DNA of 64,000 nt from Tipula vernalis (lineage: Eukaryota > Arthropoda > Insecta > Diptera > Tipulidae). Both the position numbers and the translations under genes were made by a program. The notes beneath the pieces are model-generated. The model saw only the letters and a program-made list of their open reading frames with translations. It ran no database searches and was not told the origin of the DNA. Positions 47,935 through 59,305 of the stretch are shown here, piece after piece (position 1 is the stretch's first letter; every line of letters begins with the position of its first letter). The stretch is from contig OY282560.1 of the NCBI GenBank assembly GCA_958295665.1, positions 56,234,333 through 56,298,332 of the forward strand. The letters run 5' to 3'.

Positions 47935-50900
47935 CGTATGTTGCATCAAATTCAACGTCGAAATCCGTTCAACAAAAATTAAAAGATTGACATACGAATG
48001 TAAAATGTATAATACATGTAAAACATATGTAAAATGTCACATGGTCAATCCTAGGGGTTGGCGTTATAAATAACAGGCAATATATATACGGCATGTTGCA
48101 TCAAATTTCCACGACGAAATCTGTTCAACAAAAATCAAAAGATTGATATTCGACTATGGTTTCTGGAATCTCTATCACACAGGCCTTATATGTAAAATAT
48201 CAAATGGTCAATCCTAGGGGTTGGCGATATAAATAACAGGCAATATACATATATACGGCATGTTGCATCAAATTTCAACGACGAAATCTGTTCAACAAAA
48301 ATCAAAAGATTGATATTCGTCTATGGTTTCTGGGATCTCTATCACATAGGCCTTGTATATAAAATATCACATGGTCAATCCTACGTATTGGCGATATAAA
48401 TAACAGGCAATATATACGGCATGTTGCATCAAATTTCAATGACGAAATTTGTTCAACAAAAATCAAAAGATTGATATTCGACTGTAGTTTCTAGGGTCTC
48501 TTTTATATAGGCCTTGAACGTAAAATGTCATAAGGTCGATCCTAGTGGTCTGCGATATAAATAACAGGCAATATGTATACGGCATGTTGCATCAAATTTC
48601 AATAACGAAATCTGTTGAACAAAAATCAAAATATTGATATTCGACTGTAGTTCCTGAGATCTCGTTTACATAGGCGTTAAACGTAAAATGTCACATGGTC
48701 GATCCTAGGGGTCAGCGATATAAATAACAGGCAATATATATACGGCATGTTGCATTAAACTTCAATGACGAAATCTGTTCAACAAAAATCAAAAGGTTGA
48801 TATTCGTCTATGGTTTCTGGGATCTCTATCACATAGGCCTTGTATATAAAATATCACATGGTCAATCCTAGGGGTTGGCGTTATAAATAACAGGCATTAT
48901 ACATACATACGGCATGTTGCATTAAATTTCAACGACGAAATCTGTTCAACAAAAATCAAAAGATTTACATTCGACTATGGTTTCTGGGATCTCTTTCACA
49001 TAGGTTTTGCATGTAAAATATCAAATGGTCAATCCTAAGGCTTGGCGATATAAATAACAGGCAATATATATACGGCATGTTGCATCAAATTTCAACGAAC
49101 AAATCTGTTCAACAAAAATCAAAAGATTGATATTCGTCTATGGTTTCTGGGATCTCTATCACATAGGCCTTGTATGTAAAATATCACATGGTTAATCCTA
49201 GGGGTTGGCGTTATAAATGACAGGCAATACGTCATGTTGCATCAAATTTCAACGACGAAATCTGTTCAACAAAAATCAAAAGATTGATATTCGACTATGG
49301 TTTCTGGAATCTCTATGACATACGCCTTAAATGTAAAATATCACATGGTCAATCCTACGTATTGGCGATATAAATAACAGGCAATATATACGGCATGTTG
49401 CATCAAATTTCAACGACGAAATCTGTTCAACCAAAATCAAAAGATTGATATTCATCTATGGATTCTGGGATCTCTATCACATAGCCCTTGTATATAAAAT
49501 ATCACAAGGTCAATCCTAGGTGTTGGCGATATAAATAACAGGCAATATATACGGCATGTTGCATCAAATTTCAACGACGAAATCTGTTCAACAAAAATCA
49601 AAAGATTGATATTCATCTATGGATTCTGGGATCTCTATCACATAGGCCTTGTATGTAAAATATCACATGGTCAATCCTAGAGGTTGGCGTTATAAATAAT
49701 TGCATCAAATTTCAACGACGAAATCTGTTCAACAAAAATCGAAAGGATATTCGTCTAAGGTTTCTGGGATCTGTATCACATATACCTTGTAAGTAAAATA
49801 TCACATGGTCAATCCTAGGGGTTGGCGTTATAAATAACAGGCAATATATATACGGCATGTTGCATCAAATTTCAACGACGAAATCTGTTCAACAAAAATC
49901 AAAAGATTGATATTCGACTTTGGTTTCTGGGATCTCTTTCACATAGGCTTTGCATGTAAAATATCAAATGGTCAATCCTAAGGCTTGGCGATATAAATAA
50001 CAGGCAATATATATACGGCATGTTGCATCAAATTTCAACGAACAAATCTGTTCAACAAAAATCAAAAGATTGATATTGGTCTAAGGTTTCTGGGATCTCT
50101 ATCACATAGGCCTTGTATGTAAAATATCACATGGTCAATCCTAGGGGTTGGCGTTATAAATAACAAGCAATACGGCATGTTGCATCAAATTTCAATGACG
50201 AAATCTGTTCAACAAAAATCAAAAGATTGATATTCGACTATTGTTTCTGGAATCTCTATGACATACGCCTTATATGTAAAATATCACATGGTCAATCCTA
50301 GGGGTTGGCTTCATAAATAACAGGCAATACGGCATGTTGCATCAAATTTCAACGACGAAATTTGTTCAACAAAAATCAAAAGATTGATATTCGACTATGG
50401 TTTCTGGGATCTCTATCACATAGGCCCTTAGGCCTTGTATATAAAATATCACATGGTTAATCCTAGGGGTTGGCGATATAAATAACAGGCAATATATATA
50501 TATATATACGGAATGTTGCGTCAAATTTCAACGACGAAATCTGTTCAACAAAAATCAAAAGGTTGATATTCGTCTAATGGTTTATGGGATCTCTATCACA
50601 TAAGCCTTGTATGTAAAATATCACATGGTCAATCCTAGGGGTTGGCGTTATAAATAATAGGCAATATATATACGGCATGTTGCATCAAATTTCAACGACG
50701 AAATCTGTTCAACAAAAATCGAAAGGATATTCGTCTAAGGTTTCTGGGATCTGTTTCACATAGACCTTGTATGTAAAATATCACATGGTCAATCCTAGGG
50801 GTTGGCGTTATAAATAACAGGCAATATATACGGCATGTTGCATAAAATTTCAACGACGAAATCTGTTCAACAAAAATCAAAAGATTGATATTCGTCTTAG

Positions 50901-51141
50901 GTTTCTGGGATCTCTATCACATACGTCTTATATGTAAAATATCACATGGTCAATCCTAGGGGTCAGCGATATAAATAACAGGCAATATACGGCATGTTGC
51001 ATCAAATTTTAACGACGAAATCTGTTCAACAAAAATCAAAAGATTGATATTGGTCTTAGGTTTCTGGGATCTCTATCACATACGCCTTATATGTAAAATA
51101 TCACATGGTCAATCCTATTGGTTGGCGTTATAAATAACGGG

Positions 51142-51199
<58 letters not shown>

Positions 51200-51215
51200 G
51201 GCATGTTGCATCAAA
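47935..51215. repeat. ~158-171-bp satellite array, about 20 units
   Basis: Unit: CGGCATGTTGCATCAAATTT...GACGAAATCTGTTCAACAAA...AAAAGATTGATATTCG...TTTCTGGGATCTCTATCACA...AAATATCACATGGTCAATCC...GGCGTTATAAATAACAGGCA, followed by a variable AT stretch (ATATATACGG). Length variation comes mostly from that (TA)n segment. It reaches a run of roughly 55 nt at 51143-51198 in the last unit. One unit near 49690 lacks the CGGCATG start. Frames at 50692 and 51087 are artefacts. Confidence 0.95.
51143..51198. repeat. Expanded (TA)n microsatellite within the last satellite unit
   Basis: Continuous TA repeat, at the point where other units carry only 3-8 TA steps. Confidence 0.95.
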
Positions 51216-51223
51216 TTTCAACA

Positions 51224-51425
51224 ATCGCATGTGCGTTGAAAATGGGATTCTAAAATGATTTTTGGAGAAAGTTCTGGAATATGGCAAATTGTGATGGAAC
51301 TAGGCTCTTCCTTAACCGATTTTAGTGAAATTTGATATGCGCGTGGTGAAAACGGGATTCTACAATGATGTTTAGATGAAGTTTTGTAATATGGCCTATA
51401 TGGCCAATTAGGATGGATTTTCCTA
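51224..51425 (-). repeat. Inverted copies of the ~109-bp satellite
   Basis: About two units in the opposite orientation to the array at 53015-54200. Complement landmarks are GCGCATGTG/ATGGGATTCTAAAATGATTTT, AGTTCTGGAATATGGC and CTTAACCGATTTTAGTGAAA. Confidence 0.8.
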
Positions 51426-51702
51426 ATTCCGGAATCCTACGCCTAATGTTGCACAAAAATAATATTTTTTTGAACCAGAATATTATACTGTGTAAATTGT
51501 GGTAATAAGTAAACATGATTGAACGTGAACAGTTTTTTCCTGGTGTTGAAAGAGTAAAAAGGAAATAAATTTGAAAATAGTTTTGTGAATTTAAATATTA
51601 GTAGTTCTGTCAAAATAGAAGGTAATTATTTATTTTGAAATTTTTTGTTGGTTTTGATAAGTATTTATTGTAAATCTTATTGTTGACCGAACAAATTTAC
51701 TA
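51426..51702. other. Sequence between inverted satellite and Tc1-like remnant
   Basis: AT-rich. The left inverted terminus expected for the Tc1-like element was not found here, so that end seems lost or too diverged. Confidence 0.4.
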
Positions 51703-52731
51703 TGACGCAAAAAATAAGCGCGATTTTGAAAAAAGCTATGGTTGACGACATTAAAACTGGCTTATAATATCGGCAAATTGCATCCAAACATAACGTAGCT
51801 ATAGGTTTGATATCAAAAATTAAAATTGAATTTAGAATTGTTTGTAAAACAAACTCATGGGGCGTTCAAAGAAGCTGAGCCCTTTAAAAGAGCTCAAAAT
51901 AAGGATTTTAATCACAACTGGTGCCACAAATACAGCAACTGAAACAAATGAAGTACTAAAATCTGAATTTGGATTAAATGTACAAGATAAAACAATCAGA
52001 AGATTATTGAAAAACATTTGCATGATTGTAATAAAGTAAAAAAGTTATACTTTTCACCAAAACATCGACAACACCGTACCTATATTGTTGGCCAAAAAAT
52101 ATAATCAGTTTACAATAGAGATATAGACTGGAAGAAGATAACATGGTCAGATGAAACGAAAATTAATCGTATTGGATCTGATCGGCAACTTTGGATCTTG
52201 TTTGATAAGAATATCAGAGTGACGGATAGAAAATTTTGCCAAACAATGAAATTTGATGGTGGCTCCTTGATGATTGTTCGATGCTTTAGGAATAGAAAAC
52301 TTTTGCATTTGACAAAAGATTCGAGGTACAATGACAGCTTGTAACTATACTAAAATTTTAGAACACTCGTACTTGCCTAGTCTGGATATATTTAGGATTC
52401 GGCCTGGCCAAGATGATACATTTATTCATGATAGTGTCCCAAAGCATAAAACCAAAATCACTAAAACTTGGTTTAATGAAAATGGAATACAAGTTCTTGA
52501 TTGGCCAGACCAACAACCGGATATTAATCCCATTGAACATCTTTGGGCCATCCTTAAACGAAAAATTCTTTCTAACAACGAGCCTCCAAGAACAATCGAT
52601 GAGTTATAAAAACGCACGTTGGAAGCTTATACGAGATGGTATCTCCCTTGGCATCTTCACAAATTGAATACAAAGTCTTCCTAGAAGAATAGAAGCGGAG
52701 ATAAAATCTAAAGGAGGGTACACGAAGTATT
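51703..52731 (+). pseudogene. Tc1-like transposase, degenerate
   Basis: Frame begins MTQKISAILKKAMVDDIKTG then a stop at about 51763. The N-terminal DNA-binding part continues (IASKHNVAIGLISKI; 51857-52039 GRSKKLSPLKE...TATETNEVLKSEFGLNVQDKTIRRLLK). The first catalytic Asp lies in KKITWSDETKINRIGSD (about 52135-52185), the second in FIHDSVPKHK (about 52420-52450), and the third position in DWPDQQPDINPIEHLWAILKRK (52331-52609). The spacing from the second to the third catalytic region is about 34-40 residues, as in IS630/Tc1/mariner enzymes. At least one stop and several frame changes interrupt it. Right end: CACTG at about 52910-52914 followed by TA. Non-functional. Confidence 0.85.
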
Positions 52732-52877
52732 AATATAGCGAAAACATTTCAGGGACAAAAGTGTTCACAATGTGAATAAATCATTTTTTGTATATTTTAA
52801 AATTGTAATTGAATTTAAAAGAACATATAATATGTACATAGGTTTGAAGAAAATAATGTTATTCAAAAACATAATAA

Positions 52878-52914
52878 GTTGAATAAATTCGTGAACAGTA
52901 TTGTCCGCCACTGT
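52878..52914. mobile_element. Right terminus of the Tc1-like element
   Basis: ATTCGTGAACAGTATTGTCC then GCCACTG, followed by TATAATA. Read inward this is CAGTGGCGGACAATACTGTT, a start typical of Tc1-like termini next to a TA target. The matching left terminus was not found. Confidence 0.6.
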
Positions 52915-52930
52915 ATAATAATTATTATTA

Positions 52931-52984
52931 TTTTAGATTACTCATATTGATATATTTAAATGTATCAATATGAGTAACCTAAAA
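52931..52984. repeat. 22-bp-arm hairpin next to the Tc1-like end
   Basis: TTTTAGATTACTCATATTGA(TA) pairs with the complement at 52963-52984 with one mismatch, around a 10-nt loop TATTTAAATG. It begins about 15 bp outside the Tc1-like right end. Confidence 0.85.
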
Positions 52985-53014
52985 AGCTATTGTCTTTGGC
53001 AGTTTCCGTAATCC

Positions 53015-54200
53015 ATGCAGCTGCCGAGGTTTATCTGCTGTTGGCCATATTCCATAACTTTATCTAAAAATTATTTTAGAATCCCACTTCCAAAGCATAT
53101 ATTGAATTGCATCACAATCGGTTAAGGAACAGCTAAGTTCCATCTAAATTTTTCATATTTCAGAAACTCATCTAAAAATCATTTTAGAATCTTATTTCCA
53201 ACGAACATGTCATATTGTATCACAATCTGTTAAGGAATAGCCAAGTTCCATCCTAGTTGGCCATATTTCAGAACTTCATCTAAAAACCATTTTAGAATCC
53301 CATTTCCAACGCACATGTCAAATTTCACTCAAATTGGTTAAGGAATAGCCAAGTTCCATCCTAGTTGGCCATATTTCAGAACTTCATCTAAAAATCATTG
53401 TAGAATCCCGTTTTCATCACGCATGTTAAATTTCACTAAAATCGGTTACAGAATATCCAAGTTCCATCCCCATTGGCCATATTCCAGAACTTCATTTTAT
53501 AATCGTTGTAGAATCCCATTTCCAACGCACATGTTAAATTCCTCTAAAATTGGTTAAGAAATAGCCAAGTTCTACCATAATTGGCCATATTCTAGAACTT
53601 AATCCAAAAATCATTTTAGAATCCCACGTCCATTGTACATTTTAAATTTCACTAAAATCGGTTAAAGAATAGCCAAGTTCCATCCAAATTGGGCATATTC
53701 CAGAATTTCACCTAAAAATCAATTTAGAATCAGATTTCCATCGCGCGAGTCAAATTTCACTCAAATCGGTTAATTTGATTTATTTTAATTTATTTATTTA
53801 TTTATAGTATTTATAAATAATTTAGTATTAAGAGGAAAAGCACACATGGAAACAAAGCAATCGAAACAAAAAAAGCAAAAAGGAGTTGCTTTCAATAGGC
53901 ATAAAAACCTCTTAAATTTTTTCAAACAATTTCCACCTCGTGCTTACACATTCTATTTTGAGCAGTAGCTCATCTACAATAAAATGTACAGAACGAGGTA
54001 AAGGAATAGCCAAGTTCCATCGTAGTTGGCCATATTCCAGAACTTCACCTAAAAATCATTGAAGAATCCCATTTCCATCGTGCGTTTCTAATTTCACTAA
54101 AATCGGTAAGAAATAGCCAAGTTCCATCCTAGTTGGCCATATTCCAGAACTTTACCCAAAAATCATTTTAGAATCCCATTCCCAATGCCCGTGCATCTGT
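53015..54200 (+). repeat. ~109-bp satellite array, about 9 units, interrupted
   Basis: Unit: TTGGCCATATTCCAGAACTT, CATCTAAAAATCATTTTAGA, ATCCCATTTCCAACGCACAT, GTCAAATTTCACTCAAATCG, GTTAAGGAATAGCCAAGTTC, CATCCTAG. Unit starts at about 53042, 53150, 53255, 53365, 53474, 53582, 53690, then 54026 and 54134. A 228-bp insertion (53767-53994) interrupts it. Confidence 0.9.
53767..53994 (-). mobile_element. 228-bp insertion in the 109-bp satellite
   Basis: Interrupts the satellite between AATCGGTTAA and AGGAATAGCC, which are adjacent in other units. It starts with a TTTATT-rich simple tract on the left, resembling an inverted (AATAAA)n tail, and ends CAGAACGAGGTAA. A short retroposon in minus orientation is possible; no RNA-polymerase-III box or clear target duplication was identified. 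Confidence 0.45.
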
Positions 54201-54239
54201 TCGCTAATAAAACAATCTGGCTTTCTAAAGAAATTTAGA

Positions 54240-57225
54240 AGGTTTTGAATGTAATCGTTTGTCTTGGGGAATTATTGGAGGAAATGTTACCGACGAGGGC
54301 TATGGAGCCCCCGACGACCGTTGGGGAGCTGGAGGACATGGTGGCTAGCGTTACTAGCGCATGCAACCGATCCTTTCGTGCTGCCTGCCCACTGGCTAAG
54401 CCTAGGGGTAGGCAAAAACCGGTATGGTGGTCCAGGGAACTGGGAACCTATCGTAAGGCTTGTACGACAGCCTTTAATAGAGCCAAAAATACAAGGGAGG
54501 CTCAGGATTGGGACTCCTATAAGGAGAAACTCGGAATTTAAAAGAAAGAATTAAGAAAGGCACAAAGGAGGTCTTGGAGAATCTTCTGTGATAAAATGGA
54601 AGAGGTATCCGAAACCTCCAGCCTTAGGAAGATTTTTTCCAAAAGTACATCTAGTCCTAGTTTTTTGATAAAACCGGACGGATCTTGGACAGCTTCTAGT
54701 GGAGAATCTCTGGAGCTTCTCTTCGAGACACACTTCCCAGGGAGCTTTGAAGACCTGTTGGTGCGTAGCAATCATCAGGAATCACTGTCAGTAATCCCAG
54801 AGGATATCGTAACCAGAAAACGGATCCTATGGGCACTGAGGGGTTTTAAACCATTTAAATCGGCTGGTCCGGATCAAATTATACCAGCTGAAACAACTCA
54901 GTAATTATTCTTCCCTACCTGGAAGCTATATTCAAAGGGTGTTTGAAGCTGGGCTATATTCCTAGGTACTGGACGAAGGTCAATGTGGTGTTTATACCGA
55001 AAGCGGGGAAAAGCTCACATGTCTATCCTAAGGACCTAAGACCAATAACTCTATCATCCTTTCTTTTGAAAACCTTGGAAAGGCTGCTGGATGTATACAT
55101 CAGAGATAAAATAGGTGCCAGGAAGTGGGCATCGTCTCAGCATGCGTATACAAAGGTAGATCTGTGGACACTGCTCTGCACGCCTTGGTGTGTACGATTG
55201 AGAAATCGATTAGTTCGAATGAATTCTGTTTGGTGGCCTTCCTGGATATAGAAGGCGCCTTTAATAATGTGAAAGCGGAGGCAATCAAGGAGGGATTGTC
55301 ATTTTTGAAGGTGGACGTTCCTCTGATAGGGTTAATCAATTATATGCTGGGAAGCAGGATTGTTAGCTCGAAGTTGGGGGACTCCACCATCAAGAGGCGA
55401 GTTACTAGGGGAACCCCACAGGAGGGGGGTTCTGTCCCCTCTTCTCTGGACCATAGTGGTAAACGGGTTACTACTTGAATTGGAGAGAGATGGTATTGAA
55501 GTTATCGCTTACGCAGATGACGTAGCTTTAGCTGTTACCGGGAAATTCCTGGGCACGATTGTAGACGTATTGCAGAATGCGCTTACCATCGTTACGAAAT
55601 GGGCTGGCAAATGTGGACTTGGTATTAACCCGTCCAAGACAGAGCTGGTACTCTTCACTAAGAAATACAAAATCCCGGTAGTTGTCCCTCCTACCTTAAA
55701 TGGCACGAGACTTGCTTTTACTGACAGAGCTAGATATCTGGGCATTATCTTGGACAGTAAGCTTAGTTGGAAGCCCAACATGTTGGAGAGAATAAACAAA
55801 GCTACTATTGCTTTGTACTCCTGTAGGAACGCCTTTGGTCATAGATGGGGTCTGAAGCCGGAGCTGGTACACTGGCTCTACATCGCTGTAGTGAGACCTG
55901 TACTCATGTACGGGGTGGGTGTTTGGTGGCCAGCTCTGGACAAGGTAACTTATAAAAGTAAGATTGAGAGAGTGCAAAGAACAGCGTGTATGCTTGTTAG
56001 CGGGACATTGAGGTTGACACCAACAAGTGCCTTAGAGGTTATGTTGCACCTTCTTCCGGTCGACATTTTTGGCAAACAGATGGCGGCAAATACGGCTGTA
56101 CGACTTGCAGCCGTCTCTCAGTGGAGGTGTCTTAGTATAGGACACTCCACTATTGTTAGATCGTTGAAGGATGAGCTGGCGAATCTTGACTACATTAAAC
56201 CTACTCTACGCTTCGAGAAGCGATTTCGGACCTCCTGCCCTTCAAGGGAATCCTGGAGGGATAGACCGTTATCGGAAACCGAAGCGTTGCAATTCTTCAC
56301 AGATGGCTCCAAGCTAGACGGCAAAGTAGGAGCTAGAGTATTCTGTGACAAATTAAATGTAAACATTTCTATTCGTCTCCCTGATTACTGCAGCGTGTAC
56401 CAAGCTGAAGACGTAGAGATTGAGGAGGTCATGACGTGCTTGAAGCATAATATGTTATCCTCAGACGATATCACAATCTATGTGGACAGTCAAGCGGCGA
56501 TCCGGTCGTTAGAATCGGTGTCTTTGGCGTCACGGGTGGCGTTGAGTTGTCACTTATCTCTAAATGAGATGGGTGAGCATTTCAATATCCAGGTAGTCTG
56601 GGTCCCAGGTCACTCGGGCGTCATGGGGAACTGCAGGACGGATGAACTTGCTAGGCAAGGTACGACTCTCCAGCTGCAACCGGAAAGGGCAAGTCTGGGG
56701 AGGCCTATCACAGCGCTGAGACAAGCACTTGGGAAGCAGGCGCTATCCTCAGCGGAGGAAAGGTGGTCTAACACCCTCACCTGTAGAGTTGCAAGACAAG
56801 TTTGGCCAAAGCTGGACTTGGGGCGCACTAGGGCATTAATATCCTTACGCAGACGTGAATTAAGAACGGTCGTAGGAATTCTCACGGGACACTGCCTTTT
56901 TGGAGAACATGCAAGAAGGCTGGGTCTGGAGGCTAATGACTTCTGCAGAAGCTGCTTGGACGAAGAGGAGGAAGAGACGTTGGTCCACTTCCTTTGCTCG
57001 TGTCCAGCATTGGCTCTCAGAAGGCACAAACACTTAGGTGAGTTCAAGATGGACTGGCTTTCAGATCTCGAAAACAGGAAAGTGCGGGACGTCTTACGCT
57101 ACATAAGTAGCTCGAAATGGTTCCAATAGGGGTAAAAGGGGATACATCCTGTGGTATCACAATGGACCGTCACCGGTCTAAGTGTGCGTAAGCAGCCACT
57201 CCAACCTAACCTAACCTAACCTAAC
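54240..57225 (+). pseudogene. LOA/I-like non-LTR retrotransposon, 5'-truncated, with (CCTAA)4 tail
   Basis: ORF2 without its endonuclease. Reading: 54245-54541 (RGRQKPVWWSRELGTYRKA, pre-RT), a TAA stop, 54596-54904 (GFKPFKSAGPDQIIP, RT motif), a frame change to 54943-55150 (KVNVVFIPKAGKSSHVYPKD, RPITLSSFLLKTLERLL), another to 55150-55420 (VAFLDIEGAFNNV with catalytic Asp; RRVTRGTPQ), then a last change into the long frame to 57129. That frame has AYADDVALAV (YADD box), INPSKTELVLF, RNase H (LQFFTDGSK at about residue 313, a Glu-rich segment near VYQAEDVEIEEV, IYVDSQAAIRSL, VWVPGHSGVMGN with D near CRTDELARQG), and a terminal cysteine block CRSCLDEEEEETLVHFLCSC. RT followed by RNase H and a CCHC-like tail fits LOA/I-type clades. 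At least one stop and three frame changes make it inactive. Confidence 0.9.
57203..57225 (+). repeat. (CCTAA)4 3' tail of the non-LTR element
   Basis: Four exact CCTAA repeats follow CAGCCACTCCAA and precede CTGTTTGCC. They take the place of a poly-A tail. Confidence 0.95.
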
Positions 57226-59173
57226 TGTTTGCCTTAATAACAAGAGTAAGAGCAATATAATAATAACGTTTTTATTCATCAGAGCAGAGCGTATTTATTT
57301 TCTCAATATAGCGCAATAACAAAGAGCGAAAATATATAGTAATAACACGAACGCAATAGTGGAAGAGCAAGAGCCTTATAATAAAAATAATGCTCCAGTT
57401 CTTCAGAGCGATATTTTTTTTTTTTACAATATCGCTCTTTATAAAGAGCTTTTTAATAGTTTTTATTATCGCTCTTGAACAAAAATGAAGAGCGAAGAGC
57501 AAAATGAAATCTCATTTTAAACTCTGGTTTAAATATTTTATCGGTTTATCCGAATTTCTTATATTATTCTTACATTATTATTAGAGATTAGGATAAACTT
57601 TAGACTTTTGTGCAGACGCATGAAGTACCGTCCTAAATTTTGTTTTTGTAATTTTAGACATGCAAATTTAAATGCCATTGACATTGCTAATAAACATATA
57701 CAACAATATTTTCGACACTAAGCTACAAATTCAGATTGTCGTCCATCATCTAAAAAAGATACATGTTATATACGAGTATGTACTGTATATGTATGTATGG
57801 TACATCTTGGAATAGATAAATCAATCTTAGCACAAGACATGTACAAAAACAAAACATGATACACCGAACAAGATCTGAGAGCGAGAAAACATTGAAATGG
57901 CGTGGCGGGTATTTATTATTATACATTTATTACACACACACACACACATATACACATTACATAAGGTCGCGTACAGATCCAGATCTGACCAACATTGCGT
58001 GCCATGTCAAAAAATACTGTAATATATAAATAATGTAAGAAAATGTAAGAATTTCACAATTGCTTGTTGTTGTGGTTGTTATTTGTATCTATAGAGTAAT
58101 ACAACTTTATTTGCGCTTATTGGTTTCGACTGGAATACCGGCTACCGGAACTCTCAAATCATGTTTTTAATTATTTAGTTGTATTGTTGTATTTCTTGTA
58201 TTCAACATTAGTCGAGTTGTTCTTGTTTCGTCTTAGATGTGAATCTTTTATTTTTTTTTTGTTATAAATTGTGTTCGTCTTACAACAAAAAAAAAAAAAA
58301 ATTAAATTGGATGGATGGATGGATGGATGGATGGATAGAAGCATTTATATATAAGAAAATGGTATATACATACATAGAAGTGGGTGGAAACTGGAAATAA
58401 TGTATGTTCGCCATTTTAAATTCCCGAAAAGATATAAATTTTAATTTTGTTGTTTTATTGTTTTTATTATTAATATTTAATAATATGGGAAAATTTATGA
58501 TATTTCAAAAAAAAACATTAAATTAGATTTCACAATTTATCGCACTTGAATTAATTTTTTTTTTTTTTGCTTAAGTCATCCACTGTAATTAGATTAGATT
58601 CTCATGAATTGTGTATTGCTGCGCGCTAAATAGATTTAATGTGTATAATCGCCCCATGTATGTGTGTGTGTATGCTGTTTAAAATATTAAACGCCTGTCA
58701 GTGTTTGGTATTAAGAAATTCAAATTTGGACAACTTAATTGATTGGAGAATATAATTTGTGTGTGTGTGTGTGCGCGGTTTGATTTGATAAAGGGATAAG
58801 AGGTTTCCGCATAATATGTACGGTTTTGATATACACACCTATTATTATAATGTTATATCGGATTGTTAATTAGATGACGGCCGCAACTTTGAGAACTACT
58901 TTGAGGGCGTAACAAATATGTTATCCGATTGTGTATCAATCTAATGCTGCGTGCAACACAATTTATTTTCTCACCGCTTGTATATGCTTTAATTGATTCG
59001 GAGATTGATTTGATTGATAAAATAATTTTGTTAGCCGCAATTAGCGTAAATTTATATTTTGTAACCCGAACGATTATTTCTCAATAACTGGGTGTTAAAA
59101 GAAAGCTCAACCCATATTCGTTTGATCACAACGAATTAAAATTAAATTACTTTTATGTTTACACTGTGCAACA
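57226..59173. other. Intergenic DNA with hairpin and microsatellites
   Basis: No gene recognised. A hairpin at 57405-57438 (AGAGCGATATT / AATATCGCTCT) lies in a segment rich in AGAGC/GCTCT motifs (57290-57510). Microsatellites: (AC)n at about 57935-57948, (GGAT)n at about 58309-58336, (GT)n at about 58661-58672 and 58759-58774. The segment forms the downstream side of the membrane-protein gene. Confidence 0.6.
57405..57438. repeat. 11-bp hairpin with T-rich loop
   Basis: AGAGCGATATT and AATATCGCTCT enclose a 12-nt T-rich loop. GAGC-type motifs repeat around it, suggesting a decayed repeat unit. Confidence 0.75.
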
Positions 59174-59179
59174 TTTATT
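59174..59179 (-). terminator. Candidate polyadenylation signal
   Basis: AATAAA on the minus strand, about 130 nt after the stop codon of the four-exon gene. Confidence 0.5.
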
Positions 59180-59305
59180 GTTGGCTAAAGACACACTGCT
59201 GTAAAATCATATTTAAATGTTACAAATTACATGGCGTATATATGGTTTGTATGTTGACTAGAAATTAATTAAAATATTTTTGTTTAGTTGTCTTGCCCGC
59301 CGCCA

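Noticed and set aside
51480..51560. Left terminal inverted repeat of the Tc1-like element (GAACGTGAACAGTTTT)
   Set aside because: It matches the right end in direct, not inverted, orientation over only about 10 bp.
55509..57047. Minus-strand ORFs opposite the non-LTR element
   Set aside because: They are shadows of the RT/RNase H frame on the plus strand.
57203..57225. Telomeric TTAGG tract
   Set aside because: Only four units, located exactly at the 3' end of a retrotransposon and followed by ordinary sequence.
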